Assembly: GCA_002633025.1 (NCBI GenBank)
Contig: NMRB01002761.1
Location: forward strand, 1 to 64,000
DNA: 64,000 nt
Source of the DNA: Notospermus geniculatus
Lineage: Eukaryota; Nemertea; Pilidiophora; Heteronemertea; Lineidae
Reading direction: 5' to 3'
Part shown: in pieces, positions 24,660 to 36,969 of the stretch
How the letters are laid out: the number at the start of each line of letters is the position of its first letter
How positions within the stretch are numbered: the stretch's first letter is position 1
The notes under the pieces: model-generated
What the model saw: the letters and a program-made list of their open reading frames with translations, nothing else
What the model was told of the DNA's origin: nothing
Database searches by the model: none
Translations under genes and position numbers: made by a program

Positions 24660-25160
24660 ATAAAATTCCCTACCTTTCCCCGATTTTGATGGTGATGAAG
24701 TCACTTTCTCTACTTTTTCACTACTGGGAAAACTTTTTTTTATTTTCCCTTCTTTTTCCAGATTTCCCTACTCCGTGGGAACCCTGTGTAGAAACACACA
24801 GATGAGGATAATATTCGAGGCCTCAATATTTTTTTGATTATGCGTCTGTAAACATTCTCCTCTTACCACTGGAAGTGGTCTAATCCTTTCAAAACAATTA
24901 TGTCACATTTGCATCGGTTTCCAACTATGTTATTAATCCTAGTGTCCACTCCTGGCGCCATCGGGTAATGGACTTAATCTAGACATGACATAAACAATTG
25001 TCTTGTGCGAGATCATTTCGCAGGACTGTGGAGCCCAGTCAGCAATTCGGTCTTGTGCAATATTGCCTATGCAGACAGTGTCGTCTAAGGCCAAACAAGG
25101 TCCACGTTTGGCTGAATGAATGAAAGAAGAAGTGATATTCTCACAGCCAATATAATATTA
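24660..25160. other. No gene recognised
   Basis: A pyrimidine-rich patch (24665-24770) with repeated TTTTTCC and TTCCCTA words; otherwise unremarkable. Confidence 0.4.
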
Positions 25161-25167
25161 TATCATA

Positions 25168-25211
25168 TTACACCGTATTATCATAAGTTAACTTATGATA
25201 ATATGGTGTAA
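25168..25211. repeat. 44-bp near-perfect palindrome
   Basis: TTACACCGTATTATCATAAG joined through TTAACTTATGATAATA to TGGTGTAA, centred on GTTAAC with one mismatched pair. Could form a cruciform; no function assigned. Confidence 0.8.
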
Positions 25212-25741
25212 CAGCATGTGGTGATATCCAACATAGAGCACAAAAAACAACACACAAAATGATAGTAAAAGTAAAGCTGTCTCCGAATTCTGCAAATTTT
25301 CGACCCCAACCGGGGTCTTCCTCAAGGCACTTTCTAGTGGAGATCCAGAAGGAATGAGCTGGATGTGCTGACGAGTGTTGAAAATGTAATACGTGGTGTC
25401 TTGTATGTGAGTCAACAAAATTCAGATGCCAAGAAGGTCAAAAGGGGAAAGGCACGGACATAATACTGCTTTATAATGTTGACAGGGAACCTTGCGAAGG
25501 CACAGGAGGCGACGACAGACTTTCCAGATCACTTTGCACCCAAGCCACGACCACGTGGAATAAATCAGTTCGCTGACATTATTGGTGACTAAGTGACCGC
25601 AGTTGCGGTCAGGGAGGACGCCTACTTCAATGTCCGACATGTAGTTGTAGAAAAAAATACCGGATGCTGCAAGTTCAACACTCCATGGCAAGTTCAGCAG
25701 TAAACTCCATGACACAACAGAAGAAAAGTCCCCTTCCTTGG

Positions 25742-26113
25742 TCACACTGCTTTCAGCACCGTCTCACGACCTCACAGCTTCCACCCTTAAACTTGACAAC
25801 ACCACAGGCATACAGCCAGGAATATAACATGCCTGAGGGTTGCAGTTTTCTGGTTTTGTACCTCATCAGTCTGCATATACTGGATCTGCAAATATTCTTT
25901 TTCTCCTGGCAAGTTTTGCACAAACACCACCAGAGGAGGTCCTTTTCCGCAATGGTCACAGTCTGCTTGCAGCACTGTCTCAAAATCTTCCAGCTTCCAC
26001 CTTTAAACTTGACAAAAAGCAGTCCACTTGCCCAGCAGATTAGTGTACTGCAGGGATACAACACGCCTGAATTAGGATTGCAGTTGTCCGGTTTAGCACC
26101 TCATCAGTCTGCT
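25742..26113. repeat. Diverged tandem duplication (about 140-bp units)
   Basis: 25742-25874 and 25957-26113 share CTTCCACC-TTAAACTTGACAA, GGTTGCAGTT-TC-GG and CCTCATCAGTCTGC segments in order. On the minus strand a 103-codon frame crosses both units and contains VKFKGGS twice, but the frame is not otherwise supported. An exon duplication is possible but unproven. Confidence 0.5.
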
Positions 26114-26351
26114 AGATCGAGTAATTGACAATGCACCCGGGAGTAGACACAGACATACCCGCCGGCGTAATGTTCAGAGCATTCCGTGCACCGCCATCAA
26201 GGAAGAATTATGATGCAGCAACCATCCAGAAAATTGATGGTTATAGCGACGGACGGATCCTCGATAATCAATACAACAATGATCATTGAGGTGTTTCACA
26301 AAAATATCTAACTATAGCAGCATCATTTCAGATGAAATATACTACTAATGG

Positions 26352-26558
26352 TCTTAACCCTTAACCCTTTCGTTGCTGGCACGTATGGTCACCAGCTTAC
26401 GGAGGCCATTTTAGTTTTTTTGTGACCTTTACTCCATAATTTACTGTATGAAGTGAGGAGAAACTGAATAAACAATGACCAGGTGTCCGGTGACTGGGTC
26501 CCACAGAAATTTCGTGGGGGTTTGGATCAGTGACTGGGTCCCACGTAATGAAAGGGTC
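26352..26558. repeat. Repeat with AACCCTTTCGTT/AACGAAAGGGTT ends, copy 1
   Basis: Contains CCCACAGAAATTTCGTGGGG followed by GTTTGGAT and GACTGGGTCCCACGTAATGAAAGGGT, shared with 35140-35291, plus the segment AGCTTACGGAGGCC. AACCCTTTCGTT at the left is inverted relative to AATGAAAGGGT at the right. Confidence 0.65.
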
Positions 26559-26811
26559 AAAGTGCCAGAACTTGGAAGATTTTTACCAATTTTTGGAAAT
26601 TTTTACTCATGTCAAAGTCCCATTCCAAAACAGCAAGAACCATGCAGTCAGTATTCGTGAAATGTTGAGTCCACAAATACCATGTCAGCTTTGACTCCAG
26701 TTTGATGACGTTTGGTGACACGGCTCTTCAGGCTGGTGTGGAATTTGAAACCTACGCCAACTGGCACGCTCAACGTTTTAGAGGTTTTAAGAGAAGTTGG
26801 AAGCCAACAAG

Positions 26812-27095
26812 GAAATGATAGCTAAACTTTCTCTTCTGCTTCTCCTCATGCAGGCACAAGCAAGGAAATTCACTGAGACAGGGCCAAAATACAGGNNNNN
26901 NNNNNNNNNNNNNNNNNNNNNNNNNNGGTAAATCGGCGGGGATCGGGCCATTGTAAGCAGTGTCTATGAACGATAGGTATGAGTGAGAAGACACTGCGAA
27001 AGGAGTGTAGGAAATCATAGCTAAACTTTCTCTTCTGCTTCTCCTCATGCAGGCACAAGCAAGGAAATTCACTGAGACAGGGCCAAAATACAGGG
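26812..27095. repeat. 84-bp duplication around a gap
   Basis: 26812-26895 and about 27012-27095 both read GATAGCTAAACTTTCTCTTC (second copy CATAGC) through GGGCCAAAATACAGG. The first copy runs directly into N at 26896-26926. Likely an assembly overlap. Confidence 0.8.
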
Positions 27096-27099
27096 TGGC

Positions 27100-29090
27100 C
27101 CCCAAAAAATGCCCAAGCATACTTCCTCTACCGAGATTTCAAAACTACTCTCAATGGATGCAGAATCCTTCCAGAAGAAAGAAGACACGAAGATATCCAT
27201 GTAGATTTGGTCCAGTGGTTCACACTCCAAACCCTATTTTGTAGAGCAAAGTTGAGGCCCTTGTTGATTTCATAATTCAAGACTCGCTAGTAAATTTTAA
27301 ATTTAAAAAGACTTCTGAGTCAGAGTTTTACTTATTTTAGTACTTGTATTACACAACAGGCTGATATGGAAACAATATTGAGCATCTGAAACTAAAAGGT
27401 TGAATTCTTTTTTTAAATTGTCTTACCTCACGATGGAGTTCCTGGAAGATTATCCACAGGAGAAGTTGAATAAAATCCACAAACCACAAGTGAATTAATA
27501 CTTAATCCACAGATTAGAAGAAAAGCAATTCTTGTTAAATCCAAACACCAAAAGGAATTGAATAACGAGATAAATGAGCCCAGTCCAAACACGATCGTCA
27601 CAAAACTTTCAGCTTCTTGTGCTCAACTACGATGATTTCAAAACGCTAAGATGTAGAAGCAGATGCAATGTACTTTTGAATACTGATACTTCAGATAATT
27701 CCAGCGAGAGCAGGAAATTCCTCACAAGAAGGCAAAGTTCAGTAGTTGCAGCAAAGTAATGCAGAAGATTCTTATGCTTAACAAACCAAGTGTAAAGGCA
27801 TCATCCACAACGATGTAATATTCCTCTTCAGAAACCAACCTGTTGTCAGACAAACTGGTCAGCTACCTACAGAACTCGAACCCTGAAGTTCAATGCCCGA
27901 AGTATAGGTACTGCTATCCGTATCGGAAAACTACGGTAATACCACTGCGAAGAACCCGAAGTTTAAATACATCTACAGAGCATAGGAAATGTTGCTCATA
28001 CCAAGCCTGTAGTCTCTAACCAGATACAGTTGCTTACTTCTGACGTCAGATTCACGTACTGATGCTATTCTGATCCGTGCGATGCTAGCTACAGCGACAT
28101 AGAGGCCAAGTCTTTGATCGCTCGCTGCAGTAGCTGGCGTATTAGAGGCAAGCCTAAATGCACAATTGATTTATCTAATCATGGATGATGATGTGGATGA
28201 TGCTTCCATTTATAAAGTAATTTGTTTATTGAACGGAATTCTAGTCGGTAAATGTAAATATCATTGTTGGGAATGTAATGCCAGTAGAAAAGTTAGGCTT
28301 TGTTGTTTGAACTGAGTCAGTTTGTGATGGAACCATAACCCCAGGCAAGTCTAAAGACGGCCTATGGGTTTTTGTCATAGAGTTTGCATGCTTAACCCAA
28401 TAGAGCCACCTATTTCTTTGCACTTTCCATCTGTAGCTTTCACCGCTCTGAACCGCCATGAAATGCCACTGCATTAAGCTGAATAGAGAACAGTGTAATG
28501 AGCGAAGGCGGTTTATGGTGGTATCGGCGTCTGGAGACATGGCAGATTGTGGCACTGCTGGCAGTAATTGGTGATTTTTATTTTTATATTATTTTTATTT
28601 TTATATTTTTGATTTTTTTATATTTATAATTAGAGGTGATTGGGATTTTTGTCAAAAAGTGGGCGTGGTCTTCTAGGTGGCTCATGGCAGGGCGGTTAAG
28701 GGCGGCATGGGCTCTACTGGGATATTTTAGTTTCAACTACAACTAGGTGTCTTGACTATTTCGGAGGCTAAGCTGCCACCACAACTAGCCAAAGCAATAA
28801 GCCACACCATCAAATCAACACAAGGATATTGTTTTTATGGTCACTTCTATTCCCACACAGCTTCCTCCTCTCCGATGATATGTCGTTCACCAGAGCTCAT
28901 GCCAACACCGCTCAATAAAGCTACTATGCTGGCTGTTTTTCTGAAAGGCCATTGAGATATTGATGTGGCATGTCACTAAGATGGGATGGTCGTTGCTACT
29001 CAGGGTGAAAAAGGAACATCTCGTATCTGCTAAATGGAAACTGTTGGACAAAGGAGATAGGTGGTGGTGATCTCTATAGGTATTGAGTGC
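27100..29090. other. No gene recognised
   Basis: AT-rich sequence with short frames. 28565-28630 is a TTTTTATATT low-complexity run. A 104-codon minus-strand frame at 28241-28555 has no recognisable domain. Confidence 0.45.
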
Positions 29091-29095
29091 ATTAT

Positions 29096-29848
29096 GGCTG
29101 ATGGGCTGCACTGACGAGAAACATCACAGACTGCAACAAAGACATAAATCTCTTGCTACTGTGCCCTATGCTGTATGAGGGTTCCATTAGTTCGCCAAGT
29201 ACAGTGGAACCCCGGTAACACGACCATCCACGGGACAGACCCAAAGTGGTCGCGTTAGCGGGGTGGTCGCCTTACCGAAATCGGCCCGATGAGTGCCTAT
29301 CCAGACCGAAGTATACTGAGTGTCATATTTTCTTTTTTATCCATGTTTCGTTTAATAAACCAGACTAGACCATTTCCAGCCTGGCCTGATACTAGTAAGC
29401 AGATAGAGGGCTAGGTCATGTAATCATGCGCCAAGGTCACCATGCACTGTAAAGGAGTTCTTAATAAAATCGCCGTGTCTATGGTTTGGGGTGGATTGTG
29501 AGGGCGCCGTTGATATAATTAATGAAGTGAGTGTCATTTGCAAGTGTATTAGGGGCAGATATTAGGATGTATATGTCATTTCATCGATTTGCACGAATCT
29601 GGCTATTCTGGGCGCATTGATACAGAGGCCTATTTTTCGTGCGACTTCAAGTGACGGCAGAGGCAAATTTCGCGTCNCATCGCCCCGCTCAGCGCTACGC
29701 GCCTCGGCTGCCACGCTTCGCGCGTCAGGCGACCGTCACGTTTCAACTAAATCCCAGGGAAAACACTGTGGCTGATGGGCTGCACTGACAAGAAACATCA
29801 CAGACTGCAACAAAGACATAAATCTCTTGCTACTGTGCCCTGTCAGTT
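29096..29848. repeat. 75-bp direct repeat bracketing inserted sequence
   Basis: GGCTGATGGGCTGCACTGAC and onward to CTTGCTACTGTGCCCT occurs at about 29096-29167 and again at about 29771-29841 with one or two changes. The 0.6 kb between contains a pogo-like transposon end and a single N at 29677. Confidence 0.75.
29202..29290 (+). mobile_element. Tigger/pogo-like transposon left end (truncated)
   Basis: A TA target precedes CAGTGGAACCCCGGTAACAC followed by GACCATCC and GTGGTCGCGTTA. CAGTGGAACC plus a GACC word is the typical TIR start of pogo/Tigger elements. No matching right end was found before 29770. Confidence 0.55.
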
Positions 29849-29849
29849 A

Positions 29850-31040
29850 GGGATGATTCCTATTTTTGCAGACGTATCTAATTTATTTCAGGATGTTCCA
29901 AATTTTAGGTACGCAGACGTTAGACCATCCCACGTTTTAGGAACGCATCGAATGTTTCAAAATTTCAAGACGTCTCATAAATTCTGGATGATATCGCAGG
30001 GCCCTCTAGTCAACACTGTACCATTTTTTAGGAACGCAGTTCTATTTTTAGCTCTGGGTGAAGCTGAATGAACAGTACAAGTTAAAACCTTGTGATACAG
30101 CTTTATCACGATTGGTATTGAAAAATCATTGTGTCTTGTTCCTAACCAATATCTTTATCAATTCTTTGAGAATATTCCATGCGTTGTTGCATGTGCTCAT
30201 GCGCCGGCCTATTTTTGTGCAAGGGGGTGTTCATTCCCGACTTCAAACGATCACCGTCTCGAAAAATCCAGACGCAATCCCAGTGACGGCCGGTATACAA
30301 TGACTCCCTATTGGCTTCCTGTCTTGCGCAGTAAGACGTGTTTTGCGTGATGGAATGCGTGGCTAAATGCGGTTGTTCTTGCGACTAGATGGCGCTGCAG
30401 CCGTCCTGAAATTTTGAGATGGTTTAATTGTGGTGATCAGGAGAGGTAACAGGGAGAGTATTAAAAATATCGATATATTGAGGGAAAAATTTGGTTTGGA
30501 AAAAAATGATCATTCTCTTCCGAAATTCTAATATGTTGGGGATGCAGCTGTGGAGACTTCAGAAAAAAAGAATCTCAAACAGACAACAGCCGTTAAGAAA
30601 TGAATTTGATGGACTTTTTTTGCAATCAAATTCAACTTTATGAAACACACAGCAACTCTCTAGTCTCCATAGGCCCCTAAATGTTGCTCATTCTCGTTTT
30701 TTGTCCAGGATACATTTTGAAGTGAAATCACCTGTACCATGGTTTAAAAAGTTTAAAACTAAGCATGTTGTTTTTAACATACATCCACCAATTCTACAGG
30801 TTCCTACTTTAACAACATTCCAATGAGTTTTCTTTAGATAACTTTAGCTGACTAATCCAAGGCAAGAAAGTGGGAGCACCTGCTCAAAGTTTTCTACCCA
30901 AACAAAAAAATTTGTAAATGGTACCGTACATGCCGTAGGTAGAAAGTTGTAGGCCACAGTGCTAGCGATGGAGGTTGTGGAGATACCGAACTTGAGGTTC
31001 CGGATTTCTAATGCACAATGATGTAATGTCGTCTAAACCA
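29850..31040. other. No gene recognised
   Basis: Only short frames; no bounded element seen. Confidence 0.4.
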
Positions 31041-31047
31041 ATGTACC

Positions 31048-31200
31048 CAGGTTACAGGGTTAGGACATGTAGGATGGTTAGCGGTGACGGTTAGGATCAT
31101 GAATAGGTTTAGGATTAGGGTAGGGGGTCAGTGACAAGGGTTGAGGGGTCAGGGTTGGGGATAGGGTAGGGGCTTGGGCTAGGAATTAGCCTGTAGGATC
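31048..31200. repeat. Degenerate TTAGGG-like G-rich repeat
   Basis: Contains GGGTTAGGACATGTAGGATG, GGTTAGCGG, GGTTAGGATC, GGATTAGGGTAGGGG and GGGTTGAGGGG. Similar in style to the clearer repeat at 56845-57115. Confidence 0.55.
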
Positions 31201-32269
31201 AGGACTGGGCAACATTCTCCCATTCAGCATTTCTAACCCACCTCCTTGCTCTAGGTACCTAAAGATTTTTTGCGTTTTCAGACCATTTAGGTTTTAAAGT
31301 GTTTGGGGGGGCAGGCACTTGCCCTTAATCAAATAATAACAGCCGCCTCTGGCCACCATTCTCAGTCAGACAGTCTCGCCAAAAAAATCTGGATCCTCCC
31401 CTGTAAGACTGGCAGCATTGACATTGATCGGGTAGAGAGTTTGCCACCTCTATATCACAAGAAAAATGGCTCTGACTGATCGAAACCACAGCCACATTAT
31501 TGATAGCCCATAACTCATCATTTAATAACATCAGCATGATCAGTTATGCACCTGAGACTCCTTTGAAACTGCTGCCCTGCGGGGGTAAACCTCTGGCATT
31601 GCCACACGCATTGGAGGACATGGCTTCACAGAGCGATAACCCACTAGAGGCAGAAGCAACTACAAAAACAACATTATCGAGTTTCAAATCTAGAAATTCG
31701 AACAGAAACTTCTTAGTGCTAGTCTAAGTGCTGTGGGAAAAGAAAAACTGAAGTAGATGTGTCCAATATCATACATATTATTGGAATTGCATTAGGCCAC
31801 GTGTTTTTTACTTCTTGGTTTACGGGACCGCCGACTTGCTTTTTCCTCAAATCAGGAAAAAAATAAAATCAGAAAATGACCCAATTTTGTTTTAATTTTT
31901 GCCGACCGAACCCACTTTTTTGAATAAAAAATGATGAAGAAAATAAAATATTCTTGTTTGCTTTTTTAAAACCCGCCCATGATGGCAAATGTTCGCGATT
32001 GAACTTCAAAAACAAAAATAAAATGAAAAATATCGTACAATAGAGAATCGAATGGTGTATTCAACAAACTGACAACAGACACTTGGATGGATTTCGAATG
32101 ACAGTTTTATTTTGCAAGAATTTTAATTCTTCCGGTCAAACATGGAAATTAGAGTCTAATTTTAATTTTAATTTTATTTCGACCACCCGACCATAACTTT
32201 TGGATGCCATCTCCCGTAAACCAATAAATATAATACACCTGGCCTTACTTGTGCCTTCGAGACGACAAC

Positions 32270-33925
32270 TGGCACGTCCCTCACCGAACGCCAGTGCACA
32301 CTGACATCCCAGTGCACACCAAAATGACACTGGATTGACACTGAATTGACACTGGCAGAAATGAGAACACTGGACTCACACCAAAAGAACACTGGTGTCC
32401 CAGTGTTCATGACACCAAAACGACACTGGGAAGTATGGAAGACACCAAACCAGCACTGGGAAAACTTGCATTATTTCACGGCAACACTGGAATTGCACTG
32501 GGACTTTGTATGTGTACAAATCAGTACAATGAAGGTGCACCAAAATGACACTGGTATAACTTGGTTGATTTTCTCTTCATAATTTTGACACTGGCGTAAC
32601 ACTAGAAAGACTTAGTCATTTTATCGCTCCACTCCAACACTGGGATTGCACTGGCAGAATTGTCCGAGGCTCTGGTGGAATCGGTCAGTGGGGCAGCCTT
32701 AACAACAACCACAATCAAAAATAGCACCTGCACTAAACAAATGTAAAATTTTTCTGACAAATTTTACCATAAGCAGGCCTACAGGTTTGTTCTGCATCAA
32801 AGTTCGATTTCCACCATTTTCTTATAGGCCCTTCTACTTAAGATTCCTTCTAAAAAATCCACTAGGATTTTGGTTCATTTTGAGAAGTTCTGTAGAATTG
32901 AGTTTGTCAGTTTCCCAACTAGACCACTTCAGGCCCACATGATACTGGTATACAGACTCCACTATACTGCACTGTATAATTTATACATTACACAACCTTC
33001 ATTTCAGCCAATAGCCTGATTCTAAAAGTTGTTGCATATTCTGGTCCTTTTCAGTCTCAATTTAGTAGGCCTACTGCAACCATTAGCCTATCGCCTAAGC
33101 TTAGAAACTTCACTTTTCACATTTTGATTTTTACACTGGGAGAACACTGGGGTGCCAGTGTCACTTAATGGTGTCATTCCAGTGTAGTTCCAAATATTTA
33201 AATTAGCACACCAGAAAGACACCAGAGTACCAAAATGACACTGGCATTCTGGTGTAGTTTCAGTGTCCACCTGCCATCAGAACAGCACTGGATCCCAGTG
33301 TCATTTTGGTACAACCCCAGTGCTACCATACCAGCATACCACACTGGGATGCCAGTGTCACTTTGGTGTCTTTCCTTTCCAATAGGGAACCCCGATCACG
33401 CAGACCACGCGAGAATATACGCGTGGTTTTGAACTGATAGTACACCAATGCCACCTATTATTCATGACGATTCAAGGTGTGATTGGCCGTGCTTGGTGAA
33501 CCGCATCTCTCGAACAATGGGCCTAGGTCAACGCTAGGTGTCTCGTCTGCTCTATCAGTGGTCATCACGTGACCAATTGGCGCTCCCCATTGAGCACCAA
33601 TGCCGCAAAACAGAACTGTCAACACTGGGATCCCAGTGCATTTTGGTGCAACCCCAGTGCTCCCAATATCAGCAGTGCTAAAACAACAATGGAGGCACTG
33701 GGATGCCAGTGTCTTTTTGGTGCGTTCCGGTGTGCTAATTTAAATATTTGGAACTACACTGGAATAACACCAAATCTGTACCAAAATGACACCAATTCAG
33801 TACCAAAATGACACTGGCATGGGCTTTATGATTTATAGAGTTGCACTGGAATGACACCAAACTCGCACTGGCACATAGCACCAAAACAGTACCAAAATAA
33901 CACTGGGAAGACACTGGCGTAGGGT
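32270..33925. repeat. ACACTGG/CCAGTGT word-rich repeat blocks
   Basis: Three blocks (about 32275-32660, 33130-33380 and 33615-33920) are built from CACCAAAATGACACTGG and its complement CCAGTGTCATTTTGGTG, repeated dozens of times at irregular spacing in both orientations. Short frames here are by-products of the repeat. Confidence 0.8.
33395..33510 (-). repeat. Dispersed repeat carrying an empty insertion site
   Basis: On the minus strand it reads CAAGCACGGCCAATCACACC, then TTGAATCGTCATGAATAATAGGTGG and onward to the CGCGTGGTC end. The related copy at about 41155-41345 carries a 92-bp insertion at the TAA equivalent to 33458-33460 here. Confidence 0.7.
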
Positions 33926-34289
33926 GAGGGACGTATGTCAACTTCTATTTGGCTATCAGGTTTGGGGAAGAAGATGAATAATCAATGCATCAGTGTTGGA
34001 ATCTTTAACTCGAGTTGCAGGCATCTTAAAAATTTCTGCTAATTTCTCAGTTAATCAGTTTTTTAATGAAATGGTTGATGGACCATGTGCTCACCTGGGT
34101 GAACGTACATTGTACCAGAAGAACAAATGTGTGGCGGTCTGAGAAAACCAGTCACATGGTCAAAATTTTACAAATAGAGTTATCTGTATAACCTGAAAGC
34201 TCGAGTGTCATCTCAGGATGAAGTTACTTTTTTAAATTGTGGAAATATCTCTCTCGAAACCTGAGATGTGGCATGTTTTATGACATCTG

Positions 34290-34847
34290 CAGAGCTGCCA
34301 ACCCCTGATTCATGCCTTCCGGAATTTTTCCAGAAATTTCACCATTTTTCTGGATTTTTGGGTGGTCTTTCAGTACTCAGTTTGGATTGATTCCAGGGCT
34401 TTAGAGGTAACCATGATAACGTGTGTAGGCCCCGTTCGCGTTTTGCGTTCAAATCTTGCATCATCTTGTTGGAAATCTTAGTGAAAACGCAAGTGAAATC
34501 CTGCACAACACTAACATACGCATGCCAAAAAAGCCCCAGATACGGACCACACACACTATTTCATGCTTTATGAACTGTCAAATGTGCAAGAAGCAGTTGA
34601 GAACATGCTAAACTTCCACAATCAGAATGAATGCAAAATCCGATGAGATTGCCGCCATGTTGCATCTTTCCAGGTCTCACTACACAGTTTGGTGAGCATG
34701 TGGTGTGTCTCACTGCACAGTTTTGGCAGACTACTGCTTTCGTCAGAAAGCGTATTTTCGATATGCAATCCGTAGAGTCGTATTTAGGCGGATTTTTTAG
34801 CAAAAAATCGTACAAATCCGCAAAAATCGTATGGGTTGGCAGCTCTG
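34290..34847. mobile_element. CAGAGCTGCCAACCC element with 6-bp TSD (558 bp)
   Basis: Ends CAGAGCTGCCAACCC and GGGTTGGCAGCTCTG. CATCTG at 34284-34289 and 34848-34853. CAG...CTG ends and the short TSD fit a hAT-like non-autonomous element. Confidence 0.8.
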
Positions 34848-35139
34848 CATCTGTGTTCCCATTTTTTGGAAAGCAAAATTGCAAAAAAATCAAAGAAAAG
34901 TAAGTTTAACTTAAAGTGTTGAACTAAGAAATGCAATGTCCTAAAGCTGGGGAATGGCTGCAACCTTTCTGTTTGTTGATGATGAGACCAACATCATTGA
35001 ATTGACCATCAAAAACTTTCTTTTTTTTTTTAGTGCTCAAGTACTCAAAATGATGCCTGGCGACTTCCGACGGGTTTTCCCAGACCGCCACACAAATGAG
35101 AAGTTAAATCGAGTATATGTTCCAGGGCAAGCCTTGAGT

Positions 35140-35291
35140 TGCAGGGGTAATATGATTATAGCTTACGGAGGCCCAACAAAAATCTGTTGTAACTTAAACC
35201 TTCCATACAGGACGCGATGACCGGGTCCCACGGAAATTTCGTGGGGGTTTGGATGACCCGGTGACCAGGTCCCACGTAACGAAAGGGTTAA
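35140..35291. repeat. AACCCTTTCGTT family repeat, copy 2
   Basis: Shares AGCTTACGGAGGCC, CCCACGGAAATTTCGTGGGG followed by GTTTGGAT, and GGTCCCACGTAACGAAAGGG with 26352-26558. Ends AACGAAAGGGTTAAC. Confidence 0.65.
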
Positions 35292-35299
35292 CATATTGC

Positions 35300-36320
35300 A
35301 GGTTGCCATAAAAAGTTTGCCAAGTCAAGTGTGAATGCCTTAAAAGGTTGTGTCTCCACGACCCAACAGAGCCACTCAACCATGGACACGCTGCAAAACA
35401 TCAGGGCATCCATGCCAAATCCCAGTGGAAGCAGATGCCAAGCCAATTATGTCTTTAGAAGGTGAACAGATCGATATGGAGATCAATAATCAATAAGGGT
35501 TTCCAATAAGTGATACTTCAGGGAAGCGAGAGTAACACACAAGGAGACAACAAGGGCATGGTGCAATATCCTGAATAACAAGTTTCATTGAATATTGTGT
35601 GCCAGGGCAAGGGGTCATGTCATAAGTGTTATTAAAAGCTGAACATTGATAGTGAAGTGCTGACTTTGAAATATAGCAAACACTTCACAGTATGTGAAGT
35701 GCGTTTATTGGACTTCAAAAACCCAAAGTGCCCACCACACTCAATCCGCAAAATGTGAGTACATGTAGCTCACCCGATCAGGAGCTCATTTGGCACAACT
35801 CTGCTCACAAAAATTATCAATCAAACAGATACTGAATTTTACATCATGGCTATTTTGTCAATGTCAGTGTGTGGATTAGCAAGCAATCTGCATGGTCAGT
35901 GTTTCCGCCAGAGGGCAGCAGCTGAGGGTAGTCCAAGGTAACAGAAAAACAGCCATTTTCTTCAATTTTATGGAGTGTCTTTTTCATATTTTGACTAAAC
36001 TCAAAAAAAAATTCTGGAGGAGACGCTGGAGGTGTGTCAGGCAAGTGCACACACTTTGTCAGTGCCCTGAATTTTCAGTCGTCTTCTTCTTCAACATCAA
36101 CAAAGAATTGGGATCTCCAGAATTTTATTTCAGTTAATAAAGTTCATGGAGAAACTTTGGAATTGACCAAAATTCCATTCTGGTTGGTGGTACTTTCTGC
36201 CATTCATTGAATTTTTTGAAGCTTTTACTTAAAATGCAAGGTAACATTGATCGACCTGTCTCTGCTGTAGTGCCATCTGCTGATCAGAAACTCAAGAACG
36301 CTGGGGAATTCCCAACCAGT
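35300..36320. other. No gene recognised
   Basis: No coding or repeat boundaries supported. Confidence 0.4.
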
Positions 36321-36326
36321 CCCTTA

Positions 36327-36950
36327 AGGCGGGTTTACAGTTCACGTCATCGGCGACAACGACAAACGTCGGCAGCCGTGACGTTTTTTGTCATCGTCGC
36401 TCATCTCTCGGTGACGTTGCGGACGACATTTCTGACGACAAGAAAGTGTAAACTGACGCGCGACGTCGTTGTGTGAAGTGCATTTCTCTCGATCATGGCC
36501 AAGGGATCATGGCCATGATGGAGGAATAAAATTGCACAAATTCAGGCTGTGGCGGTTTTGTTTGAGTTAGACGAAACTCCACGGAGGGATGAGGGGAATA
36601 TTTGCCAAGAGAAAGGAGCAAGGTGATTTCTATCACCTTGTCAGAGAACTGGAATTGGCCGATCATGAGCTTTTTTTCAATTACACCCGGATGTCACCAC
36701 AAATCTTGAAGAACTCCTACAGTACGAGGGTTTCCTCATCGCACTCCCGCTCTGCTGACATGTTTCGTCGTCGCTCAAGTTGAACTCCATTCAACTCCAG
36801 CGATTACGTCGCCCGACGTCGTTCGACGACGTCGTGCGACAAAGTCGTCGAAAGTGTAAACCCATCGGCCGTCGTCCCTGGGAGATGACGTCACGAAACG
36901 TCGTTCGACGACTGTCGTTGTCGCCGACGACGTGAACTGTAAACCCGCCT
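36327..36950. mobile_element. Non-autonomous PIF/Harbinger element (624 bp)
   Basis: The left end AGGCGGGTTTACAGTTCACG is mirrored by the right end CGTGAACTGTAAACCCGCCT. Flanks are TTA (36324-36326) and TCA (36951-36953), near the 3-bp TWA preference of Harbinger. The sub-terminal region is rich in CGACGTCG and GTCGTCG words. It carries a transposase remnant at 36500-36783, so it is a deletion derivative of an autonomous copy. Confidence 0.8.
36500..36783 (+). pseudogene. Harbinger (HARBI1-like) transposase N-terminal remnant
   Basis: In the frame from 36589 the peptide includes KRKEQGDFYHLVRELELADH followed by ELFFNYTRMSPQILKN. The family pattern near the transposase start is an RxxGEYxxLVxELRxxDxxxFxxYxRM-type run, matched by EQGDFYHLV, REL and YTRMSP. 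No DDE catalytic domain remains and the frame shifts and stops soon after, so it is not functional by itself. Confidence 0.65.
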
Positions 36951-36969
36951 TCACATGTACATTCGCTAA

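Noticed and set aside
25422-26034. Cysteine-rich exon pair (VWC-like) on the minus strand
   Set aside because: VKFKGGS occurs twice but cysteine spacing does not match between units and frames differ; kept only as a tandem duplication.
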